NCBI RefSeq assembly: GCF_001999305.1
Contig: NZ_MLHQ01000003.1
Coordinates: 1-52,072 of the forward strand
DNA from: Rodentibacter myodis
GTDB lineage: Bacteria; Pseudomonadota; Gammaproteobacteria; Enterobacterales; Pasteurellaceae
DNA length: 52,072 nucleotides
Reading direction: 5' to 3'
A program made the position numbers and the translations under genes. The first letter of the stretch is position 1; every line of letters starts with the position of its first letter. This document shows, one piece after another, positions 1 to 8,606 of the stretch. The notes below the pieces were generated by a model, which was not told where the DNA came from, did no database searches, and worked only from the letters and a program-made list of their open reading frames with translations.

Positions 1-19
1 ACATACATACATACATACA
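1..19. repeat. ACAT tetranucleotide repeat tract (cut by window edge)
   Basis: The window opens inside a run of about four and a half ACAT units, then turns into unique sequence. Its true length cannot be seen because the left edge cuts it. Tetranucleotide tracts in Haemophilus-type genomes are often phase-variable by slipped-strand mispairing (established knowledge). This one lies about 50 bases upstream of the SpeFL leader ORF, and the SpeFL reading frame is open back through it. Confidence 0.6.
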
Positions 20-67
20 AGGATTTTACGCCTTTTAAGTCTTAATCCAATAAAAGGGCGTTCTTTG

Positions 68-175
68 ATGGCACATATTCGTCGAACAAGACACATTATG
101 ATGCCATCACATCGTTCTTGTTTCTCCTATTCTGTTTTTGCCTCTCAAAATAAACCATCCCATTTAGCTCTCTAG
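68..175 (+). CDS. speFL: SpeFL ornithine-sensing arrest peptide (leader of speF)
   Basis: This is a 35-codon ORF starting MAHIRRTRHIM and ending at TAG 173-175. It matches the E. coli SpeFL core HIRRTTHIM followed by a spaced HR and F pattern; here HIRRTRHIM is followed by MPSHRSCFSYSVF. In enterobacteria SpeFL binds ornithine while in the ribosome tunnel and stalls. This blocks Rho termination and induces speF (established). The position fits: same strand, 226 bases before speF, with hairpins in between. The C-terminal tail is longer and differs from the E. coli ending, so the stall site may differ. An AGGG-like Shine-Dalgarno lies at 55-58. The frame is open upstream to the window edge, so an earlier start is possible; TTG at 65 is another option. 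Confidence 0.85.
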   Translation: MAHIRRTRHIMMPSHRSCFSYSVFASQNKPSHLAL

Positions 176-198
176 TAGTGGCTTCACTATTCAGAGAG
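168..198 (+). promoter_or_regulatory. Hairpin overlapping the speFL stop codon
   Basis: The lower stem CTCTCT (168-173) pairs with AGAGAG (193-198). The upper stem TAGTG (176-180) pairs with CACTA (185-189) around a GCTT loop. The structure begins on the last codons and stop of speFL, so a ribosome stalled there would open it. It is therefore a candidate element for ornithine-dependent control of speF. The pairing is seen in the sequence; the role is inferred. Confidence 0.5.
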
Positions 199-285
199 AT
201 TTTAGCTTTAAAAAACATGACTCACTAAAAGTCATTGTTTCTTAATTAAAGCTGTTATTCCCTATTTTAAATTAATAAGAATTAA

Positions 286-360
286 TCACTAATATTATTA
301 AATTAGTGACAATCCCTCTTATTGTTTAAAAAACAAAGAATGCATTATTTTAATAATGCA
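286..360 (+). promoter_or_regulatory. Two further stem-loops in the speF mRNA leader
   Basis: TCACTAAT (286-293) pairs with ATTAGTGA (302-309). TGCATTAT (341-348) pairs perfectly with ATAATGCA (353-360). Neither is followed directly by a clear T-run, so they do not look like simple intrinsic terminators. They sit between speFL and speF, where enterobacterial leaders carry Rho-dependent control elements. Function is not proven. Confidence 0.4.
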
Positions 361-401
361 GGAGACCTTTTTATCTCAATAATATAAACAAGGAGTTAAT
401 T

Positions 402-2564
402 ATGCCTAAATTAAAAATTGCATATAGTCCGGCTGTTACCCAATATTTCTTAACGAAAAGAGATATGGTGGAAATCAAACAAACTGATTTTACTGATGTT
501 GCGGCTATTGTATTAAATTCTTCCGACATAGATCAATTTATTGATTCTATCAAAGAAACTGAATTTAATATTCCTGTTTTTGTTGTACAAACCGATGAGC
601 AACCACTTTCACCTGAATTTTATGATTCTGTTTACCATATCCAGGATCTCAATGGTTATGATATCCAGCTTCACAGTCGTCAAATTGAAACTGCCGCTAA
701 ACTTTATGAAGAAAAAATGCTTCCTCCATTCTTCAAAATGCTCAGCGAATATGTGGAAATGGGGAATATAGCTTTTGACTGTCCGGGACATCAAGGCGGT
801 CAATATTATCGCAAACATCCGGCGGGGCGTTTCCTTTATGATTTCTACGGAGAAAACATTTTCCGTTCGGACATTTGTAATGCCGATGTAAAACTAGGCG
901 ATTTGCTTATTCATGAAGGCGCTGCCTGTGATGCACAAAAACATGCGGCACAAGTATTTAATTCCGATAAAACTTATTTCGTATTAAACGGTACGTCCTC
1001 TGCAAATAAAGTGGCATTAAACGCCATTCTAGCACCGGGTGATCTTGTTTTATTTGATCGAAACAACCATAAATCCAACCATCACGGCGCATTGGTTCAA
1101 GCGGGAGCAACCCCTATTTATCTTGAAACTGCCCGTAACCCGTTCGGGTTTATCGGTGGTATTGATAGCCACTGCTTTGAAGAAAGTTATTTAAGGGATT
1201 TAATCAAAGAAGTCGCACCTGAAAGTGCGGAGAAACAACGTCCGTTCCGTTTAGCCGTGATTCAATTAGGTACTTACGATGGGACTATCTATAACGCACG
1301 TCAAGTCGTAGATAAAATTGGCCATCTTTGTGACTATATTTTATTTGATTCCGCTTGGGTCGGTTACGAACAATTCATTCCAATGATGAAAGATTGCTCG
1401 CCTCTCTTGTTAGAACTTAATGAAAACGATCCCGGTATTATCGTGACACAATCCGTTCATAAACAACAAGCAGGTTTCTCACAAGCCTCTCAAATTCACA
1501 AAAAAGACAAACATATTAAAGGTCAAAGTCGTTATGTTAATCACAAACGTTTTAATAATGCCTTTATGTTGCACGCTTCCACCAGCCCGTTCTACCCATT
1601 ATTCGCAACATTAGATGTGAATGCCAAAATTCAGGGTAGCGCAGCCGGTCGCCGTTTATGGCATGATTGTGTAAAAGTAGGGATTGAGGCACGTAAATTA
1701 GTCTTAAATAATTGCGAACTGATTCGCCCATTTATTCCTACGACGATAAAAGGCAAAAAATGGCAGGATTACGATACTGAAGAAATCGCAACAAACCTTG
1801 AATTCTTCAAATTCCATCCAACCGACACCTGGCATAAATTTGAAGGTTATGAAGATGAACAATACTTCGTTGATCCTTGCAAATTCTTGCTCACCACACC
1901 GGGTATTAGCTTAGAAAGCGGTGAATACGAATCTTTCGGTATTCCAGCTACCATCTTAGCAAACTACCTACGTGAAAACGGTATTATCCCGGAAAAATGC
2001 GATTTGAACTCCATCTTATTTTTGTTAACGCCTGCTGAAACCTTAACAAAAATGCAAACCTTAGTCGCCCAAATCGCATTGTTTGAAAAACATATCAAAC
2101 AAGATTCATCATTACAAGATGTATTACCTACCGTTTACAAAAATAACGAGGAACGTTACAGAGGTTATACCATCCGTCAATTATGCCAAGAGATGCATGA
2201 TCTCTACGTCAGTCGCAATGTAAAACAATTACAGAAAGACTTATTCCGTAAAGCGACCTTACCTGAATATGCGATGAATCCTCACGATGCCAACATTGAA
2301 TTAATCCGCAACAATGTGGAATTAGTTTCACTCACAGACATTGTAGGCAAAATTGCGGCGGAAGGTGCGCTTCCTTACCCTCCGGGCGTGCTTTGTGTAG
2401 TACCGGGAGAAAGATGGAGTACAACCGCTCAACAATATTTCTTAGCGCTAGAAGAAGGCATTAATACCTTACCCGGCTTTGCACCGGAAATCCAAGGGGT
2501 CTATCTACAAAAAGATCCTGATGGACGGACTCGTGCCTATGGTTACGTATTAAATGAACATTAA
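402..2564 (+). CDS. speF: Inducible ornithine decarboxylase
   Basis: This PLP enzyme converts ornithine to putrescine and CO2, consuming a proton, so it serves polyamine supply and acid resistance in the cytoplasm. The 720 residues are close to the usual length for SpeF-type fold-I decarboxylases. The Orn/Lys/Arg decarboxylase order is visible: N-terminal wing domain, PLP core, C-terminal domain. The PLP lysine lies in SVHKQQAGFSQ (Lys354), and upstream motifs include DCPGHQGGQYY and LNGTSSANK. The start follows AAGGAG. It forms an operon with potE 59 bases downstream and is preceded by speFL, implying induction by ornithine. The sequence match is strong. Confidence 0.97.
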   Translation: MPKLKIAYSPAVTQYFLTKRDMVEIKQTDFTDVAAIVLNSSDIDQFIDSIKETEFNIPVFVVQTDEQPLSPEFYDSVYHIQDLNGYDIQLHSRQIETAAKLYEEKMLPPFFKMLSEYVEMGNIAFDCPGHQGGQYYRKHPAGRFLYDFYGENIFRSDICNADVKLGDLLIHEGAACDAQKHAAQVFNSDKTYFVLNGTSSANKVALNAILAPGDLVLFDRNNHKSNHHGALVQAGATPIYLETARNPFGFIGGIDSHCFEESYLRDLIKEVAPESAEKQRPFRLAVIQLGTYDGTIYNARQVVDKIGHLCDYILFDSAWVGYEQFIPMMKDCSPLLLELNENDPGIIVTQSVHKQQAGFSQASQIHKKDKHIKGQSRYVNHKRFNNAFMLHASTSPFYPLFATLDVNAKIQGSAAGRRLWHDCVKVGIEARKLVLNNCELIRPFIPTTIKGKKWQDYDTEEIATNLEFFKFHPTDTWHKFEGYEDEQYFVDPCKFLLTTPGISLESGEYESFGIPATILANYLRENGIIPEKCDLNSILFLLTPAETLTKMQTLVAQIALFEKHIKQDSSLQDVLPTVYKNNEERYRGYTIRQLCQEMHDLYVSRNVKQLQKDLFRKATLPEYAMNPHDANIELIRNNVELVSLTDIVGKIAAEGALPYPPGVLCVVPGERWSTTAQQYFLALEEGINTLPGFAPEIQGVYLQKDPDGRTRAYGYVLNEH

Positions 2565-2572
2565 TCGCTAAA

Positions 2573-2610
2573 AAAGTGCGGTCATTTTTTAATGAGAATA
2601 TGACCGCACT
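2573..2610. terminator. Inverted USS pair between speF and potE
   Basis: AAGTGCGGTCAT and ATGACCGCACTT form a perfect 12-bp stem with a short AT-rich loop. Because potE follows in the same operon, this is better read as an attenuator or mRNA-stabilising hairpin than as a full stop. Both arms are uptake signals. Confidence 0.6.
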
Positions 2611-2623
2611 TGAGGAATAAATT

Positions 2624-3943
2624 ATGAGTACAAAAAGTAATAAAATCGGTATGGTACAACTTACCATACTCACGATGGTAAATATGATGGGTTCCGGCGT
2701 TATCATGCTACCGACCAAATTAGCAGAAATCGGAACTATTTCTATCGTCTCTTGGTTAGTGACCGCAGTAGGTTCCACCGCTCTCGCTTACGCATTTGCA
2801 CAATGCGGTATGTTCAGTAAAAAATCCGGCGGTATGGGCGGCTATGCCGAATATTCTTTCGGTAAAGCAGGTAACTTTATGGCAAATTACACCTACGGTG
2901 TCTCTTTGGTTATTGCCAACACGGCGATTGCAATTTCTGCCGTAGGTTACGGTTCCGAACTGTTAGGCACAGCCCTTTCACCGCTCTCCATTGCACTGTG
3001 GACAATTTTTACATTATGGCTTGCTACCGTGCTTAACTTCGGCGGTGCAAGAATTACAGGAAATATTAGTTCGTTCACCATTTGGGGGGTCATCATTCCT
3101 GTTGTTGGTATTAGTATCGTCGGTTGGTATTGGTTTGACGGTTCACAATACATTAGCGCTTGGAATCCTCATAATGTCCCAACCTTTGAAGCGATTGGAG
3201 TATCTATCTCTATGACCTTATGGGCGTTCTTAGGATTAGAATCGGCTTGCGCCAATTCCGATGCGGTTGAAAATCCGGAGAAAAACGTACCTATTGCCGT
3301 ATTGGGAGGAACACTTGGAGCAGCGGTAATTTATATTGTCTCAACCAATGTGATTGCCGGTATCGTACCAAATATGGATTTAGCACAATCTACCGCCCCA
3401 TTCGGGTTGGCTTTTGCCCACATGTTTAATGAAACTGTCGGTAAAGTTATTATGGGATTAATGGTTATGTCTTGTTTTGGTTCTTTATTAGGCTGGCAGT
3501 TTACCATTGCTCAAGTATTCAAATCTTCCGCAGAAGAAGGCTATTTCCCTGCATTTTTCAAAAAAGTTACCAGCAAAGACGCACCAATTATCGGTATGGT
3601 AACCATTACAGCGATTCAAACATTATTATCTTTATTGACAATCAGCCCATCATTAAATAAACAATTTAATGTATTGGTTGATTTAGCTGTGGTCACCAAT
3701 GTCATTCCGTACTTACTTTCTATGGCGGCATTAGCCGTGCTGTTAAAAACGGAAAATGTACCAACGCGCAAATATAAAACAACCGTGCTCGTTGCATTTA
3801 TCGGTTCGGTGTATAGCATATATGCCCTTTATGCAGCCGGTGAGCAAGCGATGTTATACGGTTCAATCGCCACTTTTATCGGTTGGACATTATATGGCTT
3901 CGTGTCTTATAAATTTGATCTGCATAAATCAATTAAACAATAA
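2624..3943 (+). CDS. potE: Putrescine:ornithine antiporter
   Basis: This inner-membrane APC-family antiporter imports ornithine in exchange for putrescine, completing the decarboxylation cycle with SpeF. Its 439 residues equal the standard PotE length. The N-terminal APC motif is clear (MVNMMGSGVIMLPTKLAEIG), followed by about 12 hydrophobic helices. The family-typical segment ALWAFLGLESACANSDAVENPEKNVP lies mid-protein (as WAFLGLESACANSD). The start follows GAGGAATAAATT. It is co-transcribed with speF, so its expression should follow ornithine sensing by SpeFL. An intrinsic terminator closes the operon. Confidence 0.96.
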   Translation: MSTKSNKIGMVQLTILTMVNMMGSGVIMLPTKLAEIGTISIVSWLVTAVGSTALAYAFAQCGMFSKKSGGMGGYAEYSFGKAGNFMANYTYGVSLVIANTAIAISAVGYGSELLGTALSPLSIALWTIFTLWLATVLNFGGARITGNISSFTIWGVIIPVVGISIVGWYWFDGSQYISAWNPHNVPTFEAIGVSISMTLWAFLGLESACANSDAVENPEKNVPIAVLGGTLGAAVIYIVSTNVIAGIVPNMDLAQSTAPFGLAFAHMFNETVGKVIMGLMVMSCFGSLLGWQFTIAQVFKSSAEEGYFPAFFKKVTSKDAPIIGMVTITAIQTLLSLLTISPSLNKQFNVLVDLAVVTNVIPYLLSMAALAVLLKTENVPTRKYKTTVLVAFIGSVYSIYALYAAGEQAMLYGSIATFIGWTLYGFVSYKFDLHKSIKQ

Positions 3944-3961
3944 ATATCTGTGACTCCATTC

Positions 3962-3986
3962 GCCCACCTTAGTGTGGGCTTTTTTA
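3962..3986 (+). terminator. Rho-independent terminator after potE
   Basis: GCCCAC (3962-3967) pairs with GTGGGC (3974-3979) around CTTAGT and is followed by seven T residues. It has classic intrinsic terminator form and ends the speF-potE operon. Confidence 0.85.
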
Positions 3987-4175
3987 TTGCTTCTGCTAAT
4001 AAGCGTAAAGAGATTTGATGAGATAAAAAAGAAACCGTTTTTTTATCCCACGTAATTACCCTTTAACTACTTTAATAATGTGCGTACGGTTTTCAACTTG
4101 TCCAAAAATATATCCATTCGTGATTCAAACAAATTCCAAAATAAAATTATTCATAACTCTTTCTGAGTAATCCCC

Positions 4176-4246
4176 CTAATCTAGATCAAAAAAACTTCAT
4201 TTAATTCAAACTTCCTTTTGTTGAATGAACTTAAAGTGCTTATTAT
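4176..4246 (+). promoter_or_regulatory. hcp promoter region: FNR-like site, NsrR-like site, -10
   Basis: The 373-base gap before hcp holds CTAAT-CTAG-ATCAA (4176-4189), whose right half is a perfect FNR half-site. An imperfect NsrR-like repeat follows at 4192-4213; its left arm AAACTTCATTT fits well and its right arm weakly. The -10 candidate is TATTAT (4241-4246) with a poor -35, TTGTTG (4218-4223), 17 bases away. The FNR centre would be about -70, a class I spacing. In E. coli hcp-hcr is FNR-activated and NsrR-repressed (established). These sites are by-eye matches only. The rest of the gap (3987-4175) shows no gene. Confidence 0.4.
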
Positions 4247-4316
4247 GCGCATATAAATCCGAGTATTTTAATAGGATTTATTTCTAACGACATCTACTCT
4301 AACAAAGGACTTTATT

Positions 4317-5969
4317 ATGTACTGCGTACAATGTGAACAAACGATGCGTACACCGGTGGGAAATGGTTGTAGCTATTCCCAAGGCATGTGCGGAAAAACC
4401 GCTGAAACTTCTGACTTACAGGATTTATTGGTCGCCACCCTGCAAAGCCTTTCCGCTTGGGCTATTCAAGCACGCGATTTAGGCATTATTGATAATGAAG
4501 TGGATGCATTTACGGCACAAGCTTTCTTCTCTACGTTAACTAACGTGAACTTTGACTCTCAACGTATAGTGGAATATGCACAACAAGCGATTGCTCATCG
4601 TGATAGCCTGATCAAACGTTGTCGCGAAATGAATCCAAGTATTGATGTAAAACACCCACTTGCTCATTTACAACTTGAAGGCACAACAATTACAGAATTA
4701 ATCAAACAAGCAGCGAATTTTGCATTAAATACCGACCGCACTTTAATTGGTGAAGAAGTTCACGGCGTGCGTATGCTTTGCTTATATGGCTTAAAAGGCG
4801 CGGCTGCATATATGGAACATGCACACGTTTTAGGCAAATTTGATAACGAAGTATATCGCCAATTCCACGAATTTATGGCGTGGTTAGGCACGCATCCAAG
4901 CGATTTAAACGAATTATTGGAAAAAGCCCTTGGTATCGGCAATATGAATTTCCAAGTGATGAGTTTATTGGATGCTGGCGAAACGGAAACCTTTGGCAAC
5001 CCAGTTCCGGCAACGGTGAACGTAAAACCTGTGGCAGGCAAGTGTATCTTAATTTCCGGTCATGATTTAAAAGACTTAAAAGCACTTTTGGAACAAACTG
5101 AAGGCACCGGCATAAATATTTACACCCATGGTGAAATGTTACCGGCACACGGGTATCCGGAATTGAAAAAATATAAACACCTCGTGGGCAACTACGGCAG
5201 TGGTTGGCAAAATCAGCAAAAAGAATTTGCTAAATTCCCCGGTCCTGTGATTATGACATCAAACTGTATTATCGACCCAAATGTTGGTAACTATGCAGAT
5301 CGTATTTACACCCGCAGCATCGTTGGTTGGCCGGGAGTCACACATATTGAAAATCGCGATTTCAGTCAAGTGATCGCCAAAGCACAAGAAATGGGCGGTT
5401 TTCCATACGATGAATTAGAACATCAAATTACCGTGGGTTTCGGTCGTCAAACTTTATTAAATGCCTCTGATGCGGTGATCAACCTTGTTGCTGGCGGCAA
5501 GTTGCGCCACGTGTTCTTGGTGGGTGGCTGTGATGGTAGCAAAGGCGAACGTAGCTACTACACCGATTTCGCTCGCCAAGTGCCGGAAGATTGTGCCATC
5601 TTAACACTCGGTTGTGGTAAATACCGTTTCAATAAATTAGATTTCGGCAATATTGAAGGCTTACCGCGTTTATTGGATGTGGGTCAATGCAATGATGCCT
5701 ACTCTGCCATTATGCTTGCAGTGAATCTTTCACAAAAATTGGGGATTGGTGTAAACGAATTACCACTCACCCTTGTGCTTTCTTGGTTTGAACAAAAAGC
5801 CATTGTGATTTTATTAACGCTATTAGCCTTAGGCGTAAAAAATATCTATACCGGTCCAACTGCACCGGCGTTCTTAAATGATAACGTTATGGCATTATTA
5901 AACGAAAAGTTTGGCTTACGTGGTCTAACTACACCGGAACAAGATATGGCAGAAGCCTTGGCGAAATAA
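4317..5969 (+). CDS. hcp: Hybrid cluster protein (Hcp), hydroxylamine/NO reductase
   Basis: This cytoplasmic iron-sulfur protein reduces hydroxylamine in vitro and acts as a high-affinity NO reductase in anaerobic cells. The 550 residues match the enterobacterial type. The N-terminal cluster cysteines are Cys3, Cys6, Cys18 and Cys25 ([10 protein letters not shown] ... [11 protein letters not shown]), the spacing of the E. coli class. Hybrid-cluster segments are visible further on: [41 protein letters not shown] and TGPTAPAFL. Its reductase hcr follows 121 bases downstream. The upstream region has FNR- and NsrR-like sites, fitting anaerobic, NO-responsive control. Confidence 0.97.
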   Translation: MYCVQCEQTMRTPVGNGCSYSQGMCGKTAETSDLQDLLVATLQSLSAWAIQARDLGIIDNEVDAFTAQAFFSTLTNVNFDSQRIVEYAQQAIAHRDSLIKRCREMNPSIDVKHPLAHLQLEGTTITELIKQAANFALNTDRTLIGEEVHGVRMLCLYGLKGAAAYMEHAHVLGKFDNEVYRQFHEFMAWLGTHPSDLNELLEKALGIGNMNFQVMSLLDAGETETFGNPVPATVNVKPVAGKCILISGHDLKDLKALLEQTEGTGINIYTHGEMLPAHGYPELKKYKHLVGNYGSGWQNQQKEFAKFPGPVIMTSNCIIDPNVGNYADRIYTRSIVGWPGVTHIENRDFSQVIAKAQEMGGFPYDELEHQITVGFGRQTLLNASDAVINLVAGGKLRHVFLVGGCDGSKGERSYYTDFARQVPEDCAILTLGCGKYRFNKLDFGNIEGLPRLLDVGQCNDAYSAIMLAVNLSQKLGIGVNELPLTLVLSWFEQKAIVILLTLLALGVKNIYTGPTAPAFLNDNVMALLNEKFGLRGLTTPEQDMAEALAK

Positions 5970-6090
5970 GGGTTAATTGAGAAAAAGTGCGGTCGGATTT
6001 TTAGTATTTTTTCCCCTCTCCCGCAAGTGAGTGAGAAGAAACATCAAAAAACTTCACTAAAACCCACCGCACTTTCAAAAGGAAAACACG

Positions 6091-7113
6091 ATGTCAAACA
6101 ACCAAAATCCGTTGTGCTACAACGAAATGCAAGTTCATGCGATTCATCAAGAAACGGACGATGTTTTTACCATTGAGCTGATTGCCCAAGATTTTTATCC
6201 TTATGAATCCGGTCAATATGCCTTGGTAAGCATTCGTAACACACCGAATATTGTGCGTGCTTACACGCTTTCTTCTACACCCGGTATGAGCCGTTTTATC
6301 ACCTTAACTGTTCGCCGTATCAAAAATGGGGTAGGTTCAAATTGGATTACCTCAGAAATTAAAGAAGGCGATCAAATTTGGTTCTCCGATCCAATGGGTA
6401 AATTCACCTGTACGCGTATTATCAGTGACCACTATTTGTTAGTTGCCGGTGGTTGTGGCGTCACCCCCATTATGTCAATGACCCGTTGGCTATTAAAAAA
6501 TAAGCCGAACGTCGATGTCGTTGTGCTTTACAGCGTGCATTCGCCGAAAGATGTTATTTTTAAACGGGAATGGCATTTGTTAAAAGAACAATTTCCACAA
6601 CTGAAACTCCTTATGAATGCTTCTGTAGATGCTGAAGAAGGCTTTATTTCCGGTCGTTTAAATCGCCAAATGCTTACTGATCTCATACCCAATATTGCGG
6701 ATTACACCGTACTGACTTGCGGTCCTGAAAGTTATATGAACGATTTGCGTACGATGACAGAATCCCTCGGTATTCCGGCGGAACGTTTCTTCTTGGAACA
6801 ATTCCATTCCTCCGCAGAAAACTGTATGTTGGACAACAGCAAGCAAGTTACCCTTTCCATCACTAATCCTGTGCCGCAAACTTTCTCTGTGCCAGTGGGC
6901 ATGACGTTACTCGCCGCACTTGAAGAACACAAAGCGCCGATTATCGCCGCTTGTCGCGAAGGTATTTGTGGCTCTTGTAAAACCTTGGTGTTGAATGGTG
7001 ATTATGAAGTGGAAACTAACGGTCCATTAACGGAAGCTGAAATAGCACAAGGCTATGTGCTAGCGTGTAGCTGTAAGCTGAAAGGCAATGTATCAGTGGA
7101 TTTAATGCCGTAA
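6091..7113 (+). CDS. hcr: NADH oxidoreductase Hcr, electron donor to Hcp
   Basis: Hcr passes electrons from NADH through FAD and a [2Fe-2S] cluster to Hcp. The 340 residues have the expected order. First comes an FAD-binding ferredoxin-reductase domain (RAYTLSSTPGMS), then an NAD-binding domain (LLVAGGCGVTPIMSM, TCGPESYM). Last is a C-terminal plant-type ferredoxin domain with cluster ligands Cys288, Cys293, Cys296 and Cys326 (CREGICGSCK ... ACSC). The start follows AAAAGGAAAAC. The hcp-hcr gap carries USS on opposite strands (near 5984 and 6067), too far apart to be a convincing terminator, so the genes are probably co-transcribed. Confidence 0.95.
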   Translation: MSNNQNPLCYNEMQVHAIHQETDDVFTIELIAQDFYPYESGQYALVSIRNTPNIVRAYTLSSTPGMSRFITLTVRRIKNGVGSNWITSEIKEGDQIWFSDPMGKFTCTRIISDHYLLVAGGCGVTPIMSMTRWLLKNKPNVDVVVLYSVHSPKDVIFKREWHLLKEQFPQLKLLMNASVDAEEGFISGRLNRQMLTDLIPNIADYTVLTCGPESYMNDLRTMTESLGIPAERFFLEQFHSSAENCMLDNSKQVTLSITNPVPQTFSVPVGMTLLAALEEHKAPIIAACREGICGSCKTLVLNGDYEVETNGPLTEAEIAQGYVLACSCKLKGNVSVDLMP

Positions 7114-7129
7114 AAATAGATAAAAATTA

Positions 7130-7162
7130 ACCGCACTTTTGATAAGTAAATCAAAGTGCGGT
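7130..7162. terminator. Bidirectional USS-pair terminator between hcr and the artJ-like gene
   Basis: ACCGCACTTTTGAT (7130-7143) pairs with ATCAAAGTGCGGT (7150-7162) with one bulged T, between converging genes. It is followed by GTTTT on the plus strand and AT-rich sequence on the other, so it can serve both directions. Confidence 0.75.
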
Positions 7163-7184
7163 CTGTTTTCACGGTGTTTTTAAC

Positions 7185-7904
7185 TTATTTCTTCATCCAC
7201 TTATCATAGATTTTTTGGTATTCACCGTTTTCTTTAATGGTTTTTAAACCTTGGTTTAAGCGGGTTTGTAGGGCTTTGTTTGATTTATGTAACGCAATGC
7301 CTACGCCGTTGCCGAAATATTTTGCATTTGTTACTTTTTCGCCCACAAATTCAATATTGGGTTCTTTGGCAATCAGATCTGCCAGCAATGCAGTGTCGCT
7401 TAACACAATGTCAATCCGACCGTTTTGTAAATCCAAAATTGCATCTTGCAAATTCACATAGGATTTTGGCGTATATTGAGGCGTTTCGGCGACAGTATAT
7501 TGTTGGAAAGTCGAACCATTTTGCACGCCGATATTTTTTGCCGTAGCCAAGTTTCCTTTACCTTTTAGGCCAATATAACTTGCCGAGCTATCGTAGTAAG
7601 GATCGCTAAATAAAACCTGTTTTTCACGTGCCGGAGTAATATCAATTGCCGACATCGCGGCATCAAAACGTTTTGCTTTTAAACTTGGAATTAACGCATC
7701 GAAAGGCTGAGTTTTAAAATGGCAGGTTGCTTGGATTTCCTTACAAATCGCTTGTGCAATATCAATATCGAATCCTACCAGTTCGCCTTTTTCGGTGGTG
7801 GCTTCAAAAGGCGGGTAGCTTGGCTCGGTACCAAAAGTCAATTCTTCCGCATTTACCGTCATTCCCGCGCCTATAACAATGCTAAGTAGAAGTAATTTTT
7901 TCAT
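7185..7904 (-). CDS. Arginine-type ABC transporter periplasmic binding protein (ArtJ/ArtI-like)
   Basis: This is a 239-residue class 3 solute-binding protein with a signal peptide ([19 protein letters not shown], probable cleavage before EELTFG). The family motif [14 protein letters not shown] lies near residue 50, followed by the ligand-pocket segment [20 protein letters not shown]. The ATG at 7904 is chosen because AGGAGAG precedes it; the longer in-frame start at 7979 overlaps the promoter and would bury the signal peptide. The gene stands alone: no ATPase or permease gene adjoins it, so it must share a transporter encoded elsewhere. ArgR-like boxes over its promoter support arginine as ligand. 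It could equally be named artI. Confidence 0.85.
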   Translation of the reverse strand: MKKLLLLSIVIGAGMTVNAEELTFGTEPSYPPFEATTEKGELVGFDIDIAQAICKEIQATCHFKTQPFDALIPSLKAKRFDAAMSAIDITPAREKQVLFSDPYYDSSASYIGLKGKGNLATAKNIGVQNGSTFQQYTVAETPQYTPKSYVNLQDAILDLQNGRIDIVLSDTALLADLIAKEPNIEFVGEKVTNAKYFGNGVGIALHKSNKALQTRLNQGLKTIKENGEYQKIYDKWMKK

Positions 7905-7943
7905 TGTTTTCTCTCCTGTGTTTGCTTGTTCAACCTCAAAAAA

Positions 7944-7989
7944 TGAATATATATTAAATATTTTTGCATTTGTATGCAATATTTATTCA
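7944..7989 (-). promoter_or_regulatory. Promoter with two ArgR-like (ARG box) operators
   Basis: Read on the minus strand, -35 TTGCAT (plus 7974-7979) and -10 TAATAT (plus 7951-7956) are separated by 17 bases. The 14-mer at 7944-7957 matches the ARG box TGAATWWWWATTCA at 13 of 14 positions and covers the -10. A second 14-mer at 7976-7989 matches 12 of 14 and covers the -35. Centres are 32 bases apart, about three helical turns rather than the usual two. Repression by ArgR plus arginine, as for E. coli artJ, is inferred. Confidence 0.6.
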
Positions 7990-8061
7990 TAATGATGATC
8001 TTTTATCTCTATTTGGTAAAAATTAGGATTTAACTATTTCATCATCTCCATTTAAAAATTC

Positions 8062-8122
8062 TGTGATCCCTGTCTCAAATTTGAACATTCGTGGTTGTAT
8101 TTCGCTTTTTCCTGCCTATGAT
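8062..8122 (+). promoter_or_regulatory. rbs promoter with CRP-like site
   Basis: TGTGA-TCCCTG-TCTCA (8062-8077) matches the CRP core TGTGA-N6-TCACA at 9 of 10 positions. A possible -35 TTGTAT (8095-8100) and -10 TATGAT (8117-8122) are 16 bases apart. This would place the CRP centre about 60 bases before the transcription start, the class I position. The matches are by eye. Confidence 0.5.
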
Positions 8123-8135
8123 CCTTGTGAAATGT

Positions 8136-8155
8136 TTATCGAAACGTTTCGATAA
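8136..8155 (+). promoter_or_regulatory. RbsR operator
   Basis: TTATCGAAACGTTTCGATAA is a perfect 20-bp palindrome with the central CG typical of LacI/GalR-family operators. It lies just downstream of the likely transcription start and 17 bases before rbsD. The cognate repressor is almost certainly RbsR, encoded at the end of the same operon. Confidence 0.85.
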
Positions 8156-8172
8156 CATAAAAAGGGGCTAAA

Positions 8173-8592
8173 ATGAAAAAAACAACCTTATTAAATGCTC
8201 AGCTTTCCCATTGCATTGCCACACTCGGGCATACGGAAAGTTTAACCCTTTGCGATGCAGGGTTGCCGATTCCGGTGGATATTGAGCGAATCGATCTCGC
8301 CCTCACTGCGGGTGTGCCAAGTTTTCTTCAAACCTTAGATGTGGTAATCAGTGAAATGTTTGTGGAACGGGCGGTTATTGCAGAAGAAATCAAAGAAAAA
8401 AATCCTGAAATTTTGACCGCACTTTTGGCAAAACTTCATCACCTTGAAGCAAACCAAGGTAATCAAATTCAAGTGGAATTTGTACCACACGATACCTTTA
8501 AACAATATTCCCAACACAGCAAAGCCATTGTACGTAGCGGCGAATGTTCGCCTTATGCCAATGTGATTTTATATTCCGGTGTGCCGTTTTAA
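8173..8592 (+). CDS. rbsD: D-ribose pyranase
   Basis: RbsD interconverts the pyranose and furanose forms of ribose so that RbsK can phosphorylate it. The 139 residues match the RbsD length. Conserved pieces include the N-terminal [24 protein letters not shown], whose histidine is the family's catalytic residue, and the C-terminal [18 protein letters not shown]. The start follows AAAGGGG. It is the first gene of rbsDACBKR, 14 bases ahead of rbsA. Confidence 0.95.
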   Translation: MKKTTLLNAQLSHCIATLGHTESLTLCDAGLPIPVDIERIDLALTAGVPSFLQTLDVVISEMFVERAVIAEEIKEKNPEILTALLAKLHHLEANQGNQIQVEFVPHDTFKQYSQHSKAIVRSGECSPYANVILYSGVPF

Positions 8593-8606
8593 TTAAAGGT
8601 GAAACA

